Source of the DNA: Streptomyces globosus
GTDB taxonomy: Bacteria; Actinomycetota; Actinomycetes; Streptomycetales; Streptomycetaceae
DNA: 64,000 nucleotides
Direction: 5' to 3'
NCBI RefSeq assembly: GCF_003325375.1
Contig: NZ_CP030864.1
Location: 372,001 to 436,000 of the forward strand
Both the position numbers and the translations under genes were made by a program. Below the pieces are notes generated by a model. The model was not told the DNA's origin and ran no database searches. It worked only from the letters and a program-made list of their open reading frames with translations. Positions within the stretch are counted from its first letter, which is position 1. Each line of letters opens with the position of its first letter. This document shows positions 62,401 through 64,000 of the stretch, in pieces.

Positions 62401-62878
62401 CGGTCGCGGCCGGCCCCGTACGGGATCCCGGGGCCCCGGCGTCCGGCACGGCGACGGCCCGCGGCCGGCCCGGGCGCCAGGCCACTCCGGCCGGTACGAG
62501 CACGGCCGCGCACCCGGCGTCGTCCTCGACGGCGTCCAGCCGCTCGGCGGGCGTCCGCGGATCCAGCACCACGGCGGCGGCGCCGGCCTCGAACACCGCG
62601 AGCAGCGCGGCGACCAGCCGCGCCGACCGCGGCAGCCGTACCGACACGGCGGCCCCGGGCCCGACCCCGGCCTCCCGTAACCGCTGGGCCAACTCGCCTG
62701 CGTACGCCCACACTTCGCGATAGGACCACCTCCGGCCGCCCTCCTCCACCACCGCGGTGCCGTCCGGCGCGCGGAGTGCGGCGGCGGCGACGGCGCGGTG
62801 CACGGGCAGGGGCTCGCCGGTATCGCCCAGGGGATAGGCGGGTGCCCACGTCGCTGCTGAAAAGATCATGGACGTCAT
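56498..62878 (-). CDS. two-module NRPS, A-T-E-C-A-T
   Basis: About 2126 residues. Module 1: A domain (core VFYTSGSTGRPKGVQVTH), carrier with DDFFALGGDSIT (about 557), then an epimerisation domain (HHLVVDGVSW, about 746; FNYLGRY later). Module 2: condensation domain (HHILMDGWS, about 1217), second A domain (HTSGTQGVPKAV, about 1688), carrier DDFFDLGGHSLL (about 2074), then the end without thioesterase or reductase. My reading of the specificity code gives DAHFLGVTFK for A1 (branched aliphatic, weak) and DVQFVAHVVK for A2, very near the proline codes of gramicidin and tyrocidine. Expected product: a D-X-L-Pro unit. Start could be 62878 or 62869. Confidence 0.93.
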   Translation of the reverse strand: MTSMIFSAATWAPAYPLGDTGEPLPVHRAVAAAALRAPDGTAVVEEGGRRWSYREVWAYAGELAQRLREAGVGPGAAVSVRLPRSARLVAALLAVFEAGAAAVVLDPRTPAERLDAVEDDAGCAAVLVPAGVAWRPGRPRAVAVPDAGAPGSRTGPAATAADGELGRVACVFYTSGSTGRPKGVQVTHRNLAHFAADPHWEAPGHRVTALVSALGFDALSHDLWLPLTRGGTVVVPAEDRLDAHRLAALVAEHGVTGVFLTTAWFNQIAADDPGALRGLHTVLTGGEAADPQAFARIRAACPQVALGHVYGPTECTTFTTLHPLPPGQPLSGARVPIGTGLPGAAVRLLGPDLAEVPDGEPGEVYVAGEQLAQGYLGRAGLTSERFVADPFGPAGTRMYRTGDLAVRGPRGALEYLARDDDQVKIRGHRVEPGEVRAALAALPGVAQAVVVAHGGRLVGYAVPERGASGATGEELRERLGRALPEYLVPSAVMLVDDIPLTVNGKVDRAALPAPAAVRGGAGGVARTPAERALCAAFAEVLGLAGAGTGDDFFALGGDSITAMRLVSRVRRENVAISSQDVFRLRTPGALAACAQAAAPAADLLHRSATGRLELPPIALWLREQGSGVGEFVQSQLLETPPGLAREALVAALQAVLDRHDALRTRLPDLSAATVWQPEVLPPGEVEAGTLLDVVDVRDLPGAPSAREVREAVACAMRSLDLPAGRALRAVWWDAGPARAGRLLLAAHHLVVDGVSWQVLVQDLARAAEDPRALGAWGTGTPYRQWVRAQTGRAGSDEVLATLPHWLEAGAPAAVPWPSRGALDAESDTVGTSRSWESVLPAEVGRALLTTAPAYYGATTQELLLAALAVAAARRSGSPTLVLDTEGHGRDGGSEAGGAEAGVAATVGWFTCMFPVRLTADPGAADADLADAVRAVREQWRRVPRDRASYGLLRHLHPQAGRLLAAAPGRPVLFNYLGRYAVPGRDPWPHAAEAPVLGIHRAARQPLSHPLEVNAVVDERTGEPLLTAVWRWSARLVDSGEAEGLAAEWDRVLAALARAADGGARPGGAGAALVPGQRAEEQWPCSPLQEGLLYHAHEGGGAADPYHVQTVLDLEGPVDAGALRSALGLLVERHPALRAGFRWDCGGRAVQFVPEKAAVPLREVDLAGLPEGARGPAAEAEALRDRDEPFDPAAPPLLRAVLLRLGGGRSRLLLSYHHILMDGWSMQVALADLADLYGQAASGAVPALAARPSALAYLRYVADQDAALAGKHWQALLGGVSEPTLLTPPPGAGGERGRPRTVLVELPAGRTAALRARARERALSLNTLVLGAWALVLAQLTGRTDVVFGTVVADRPPHLPGVESMVGLMNNAVPVRVDTAAAGDRGGLLAALQEQRTEMMPFQHLGLAEIIRGTGLRELFDTVVVLETYTDAFATRWGADLRVVSSRVENGTHYPLCVLVSPGERMAIRVQYQPGRLGGEGAREIGARLVEALDALAADLDVPAAQPVAAVGAAGAGAGAEELLPVPVPVLERFAGHVRTAPGRPAVVDGAGVLDYRGLDAASDRLAGELSDRGIGPEDVVALCLRRGRDAVAAMLAVLKAGAAYLWLDPRHPAARVAALAAEGRPALLVRQREFDAALSLVDAAVPRMLLEPRHVAPEPPAGPGGPRVRRRPVRLPGHPAYVVHTSGTQGVPKAVVMPGAALDRLVDWHEERFPAEPGSVTAQFTSMAFDVATQEVLTALCTGRTLAVPDADTRADAAAWTAWLRTHRVTELFAPTPVLAALCEFADGERETLPDLRHLVQAGEALVVGPQLRSLCARGGKRLHNHYGPAETHVVTAGEVAGEPAGWPARPPIGRAVPGSRVRVLDAGLRPVPDGLVGELYLAGDQVARGYLGRPGLTSARFVADPWGPPGSRMYRTGDLARRLPDGALEFTGRNDDQVKIRGHRIEPDEVRAALAALPGVVQAAVVAGPDGRGGKELTGYAVGASETGTPLDGGALRAALAEVLPDFMLPARVVVLERMPLTVNGKVDRRALPEPLRAPAVQREPRTPAERVVAEAYADVLGLERVGVDDDFFDLGGHSLLAARLLQCLREGLDPSVTLAQVMRRATPAALAAAVAAEAPVRVRG

Positions 62879-63228
62879 CCAAGACGCACCGAAGTGACGT
62901 TTTGCCCGCCCGCCACCCGGTCGGCGCAATTTGATCATCCGATCGGGTGCGCAGAGCCGGTGCGCCCCCACCTGTCACTCCAACTTCCGTATTCTCCAAA
63001 GCGGTTCACACCCGGTTGCAGCCAAGGGGGGCGCACACCCACCCCACGCGCCCCATCCCGGAGCGAACCCCTGTCTGACGGTGATGCAGAACACCGCGGC
63101 AGCGGAGGGCCTGAATGCCTATACCTGGCGGGCCCGAGGCGCTGGCACGAACGATTCCCCGGTTTGCCTGGACATGCCAAGAGATGATCATCTATTGGCG
63201 TCGGTTCAAGCGAAGACGAAGGAGCACC
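62879..63228. other. divergent promoter region
   Basis: 350 bases between the NRPS start (minus) and the small secreted protein (plus). No gene seen. It must hold both promoters. The 24-bp dyad at 63176-63199 is listed separately; I see no other clear motif. Confidence 0.5.
63176..63199. promoter_or_regulatory. 24-bp dyad upstream of the secreted protein gene
   Basis: GCCAA-G-AGATGA is followed directly by TCATCT-A-TTGGC: 11 of 12 pairs match, around a perfect AGATGATCATCT centre. It ends about 29 bases before the ATG at 63229, so it could be a repressor operator at the promoter or a leader hairpin. Confidence 0.5.
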
Positions 63229-63558
63229 ATGCGCGCCAGCGCCGTACGCCGTCTCTCCACCCTCGCCGCCGGGGTCGGGCTGACCCTCTCGGCCGCCTTC
63301 ACGGCCGCCACCCCCGCCTCGGCCGCCGCCATCACGTGCCGGGAGGCGGGCGGCAGCCTGTACGTCACCGCCACGTCCGCCCCCGTGCGCACGACCTACT
63401 ACCAGACCGGGCGCGTCGTCGACACCGTCCACCGGGGCGACAGGCTCAACTTCACGAAGTCGTGCACGAACTCCAAGGGCAACCTCTGGTACTGGGTCGA
63501 CAAGACCTACGGCGTGCACGACGGCTGGATCTACTCGGGCAACGCAGCCCGCATCTGA
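63229..63558 (+). CDS. small secreted SH3-like protein
   Basis: 109 residues with GAAGGAG before the ATG. Signal peptide: MRASAVRRLSTLAAG, a hydrophobic core, and a cleavage site near TPASAAA. The mature 75 residues (ITCREAGGSLYVTATSAPVR, VDTVHRGDRLNFTKSCTNSK, LWYWVDKTYGVHDGWIYSGN) resemble bacterial SH3 domains, with two Cys able to form a disulfide. Common in Streptomyces; may bind cell wall. Followed by a hairpin. Confidence 0.8.
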   Translation: MRASAVRRLSTLAAGVGLTLSAAFTAATPASAAAITCREAGGSLYVTATSAPVRTTYYQTGRVVDTVHRGDRLNFTKSCTNSKGNLWYWVDKTYGVHDGWIYSGNAARI

Positions 63559-63736
63559 GCCCGTCCCGGCAGCGGCCGCCACCCCGAACCGGACGGCGGC
63601 CGCCTGTCCCGCCGCCGGCTGCCTCAGCGGCCTCCCGCTCAGCCTCAACCTGACGGGTGACCCAGCCGTCGGCGTCGACCTTGTAGTAGAACCAGGTGTC
63701 TTCCTCGCCCCAATGGCCACGGAACCAATGCGTCAT
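63452..63736 (-). CDS. small hypothetical protein, C-terminus doubtful
   Basis: The first 35 residues (MTHWFRGHWGEEDTWFYYKV, DADGWVTRQVEAEREAAEA) look like a real small actinobacterial protein. After that the frame turns Gly/Arg/Cys/Ser-rich and runs antisense through the hairpin and into the SH3-like gene, overlapping it by about 107 bases. The natural stop was probably lost by a frameshift or truncation. Ribosome site weak. Confidence 0.45.
   Translation of the reverse strand: MTHWFRGHWGEEDTWFYYKVDADGWVTRQVEAEREAAEAAGGGTGGRRPVRGGGRCRDGLRCGLRCPSRSSRRARRRSCRPSTRGCPWSSCTTS
63572..63603. terminator. terminator-like hairpin
   Basis: A perfect 9-bp stem GCGGCCGCC (63572-63580) and GGCGGCCGC (63595-63603) with a 14-base loop, shortly after the SH3-like gene stop. 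Confidence 0.5.
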
Positions 63737-64000
63737 GCCGGCATTGTCGCCGCAACGCCGCAGCCGCAGAGCGCTGCGCTCGCCCCGTTCGCAGCGACCC
63801 GCACGACCACCAGGTCTCCACCTCCTCGATGGGCCACCACGGCCCGTTCGGCCTCGGACGGACGGGGCCGGGAACGTGCCCCGCACGGGGGAGGCGGATC
63901 CGTCCCTGGTGCGAGGCCAGGCCTCACCCGTCAACCCATCCGATGCCTGATCCTGACGTCACGCCAGGCGGCGCCGTGCGCGGCACAGCACATGTCGGCA

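Overview
The window is very GC-rich DNA with GTG/TTG starts, overlapping stop/start junctions (GTGA, ATGA) and typical actinobacterial families: SARP regulator, MbtH, LanB/LanC, GPP34, PadR and XRE-like membrane regulators. It fits a Streptomyces or close relative. It looks like an accessory or arm region, with three biosynthetic clusters separated by small housekeeping or orphan genes. I saw no rRNA, tRNA, insertion sequence or CRISPR array.

Left part (1-10 kb). The window opens inside an RHS polymorphic toxin (RHS core, HINT domain, C-terminal toxin tip) with a translationally coupled immunity gene. The toxin reading frame carries a one-base frameshift near 390. Next come a HEAT-like protein with a coupled lipoprotein, a beta-propeller lipoprotein, a GPP34 protein, a decayed LuxR-type gene, a secreted putative cysteine peptidase with a tiny zinc-finger peptide, and a membrane-anchored HTH protein.

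Cluster 1 (10.1-25.7 kb) looks like a pheganomycin-type pathway, in which a ribosomal peptide is joined to a non-proteinogenic amino acid by an ATP-grasp ligase. An unusually small gene (24021-24134, minus) encodes a 37-residue precursor with two copies of IVSxSNVKD. Downstream of it, in one tightly overlapping operon, lie a B12 radical SAM enzyme, an amidinotransferase, DpgA, DpgB, DpgC, an aminotransferase and a P450. These are the activities expected for a 3,5-dihydroxyphenyl-guanidinoacetic acid cap. The PGM1-like ligase is divergent. A methyltransferase and an asymmetric ABC exporter pair (one half with ruined Walker motifs, the other with a ruined signature motif) close the cluster on the left.

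Middle (25.8-41.5 kb). A zinc-ribbon membrane protein, a D,D-carboxypeptidase with a long disordered head, a DUF5701-like protein, a DrrAB-type exporter with a divergent PadR regulator and twin operators, a lipase-like hydrolase, an NDH-2-like flavoprotein behind a Crp/Rex-like site, a VOC protein, a matrixin next to a serpin, an XRE regulator, and a DedA-like protein followed in frame by a DksA/TraR-like segment.

Cluster 2 (41.5-51.0 kb) is a class I lanthipeptide cluster: a HEXXH/PqqD-like protein, LanA (64 aa, five Cys in the core), a hairpin, a sulfotransferase, LanC, full-length LanB and an ABC exporter. A sulfotransferase in such an operon is unusual. A 45-aa orphan peptide with its own strong terminator sits just upstream. 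A divergent LuxR-type regulator and a large SARP (AfsR-type) regulator share a perfect 12-bp inverted repeat.

Cluster 3 (55.3-62.9 kb) is a two-module NRPS (A-T-E-C-A-T, no thioesterase) with MbtH and a formyltransferase. The second A domain carries a proline-like specificity code. The right end holds a secreted SH3-like protein and a small uncertain gene.
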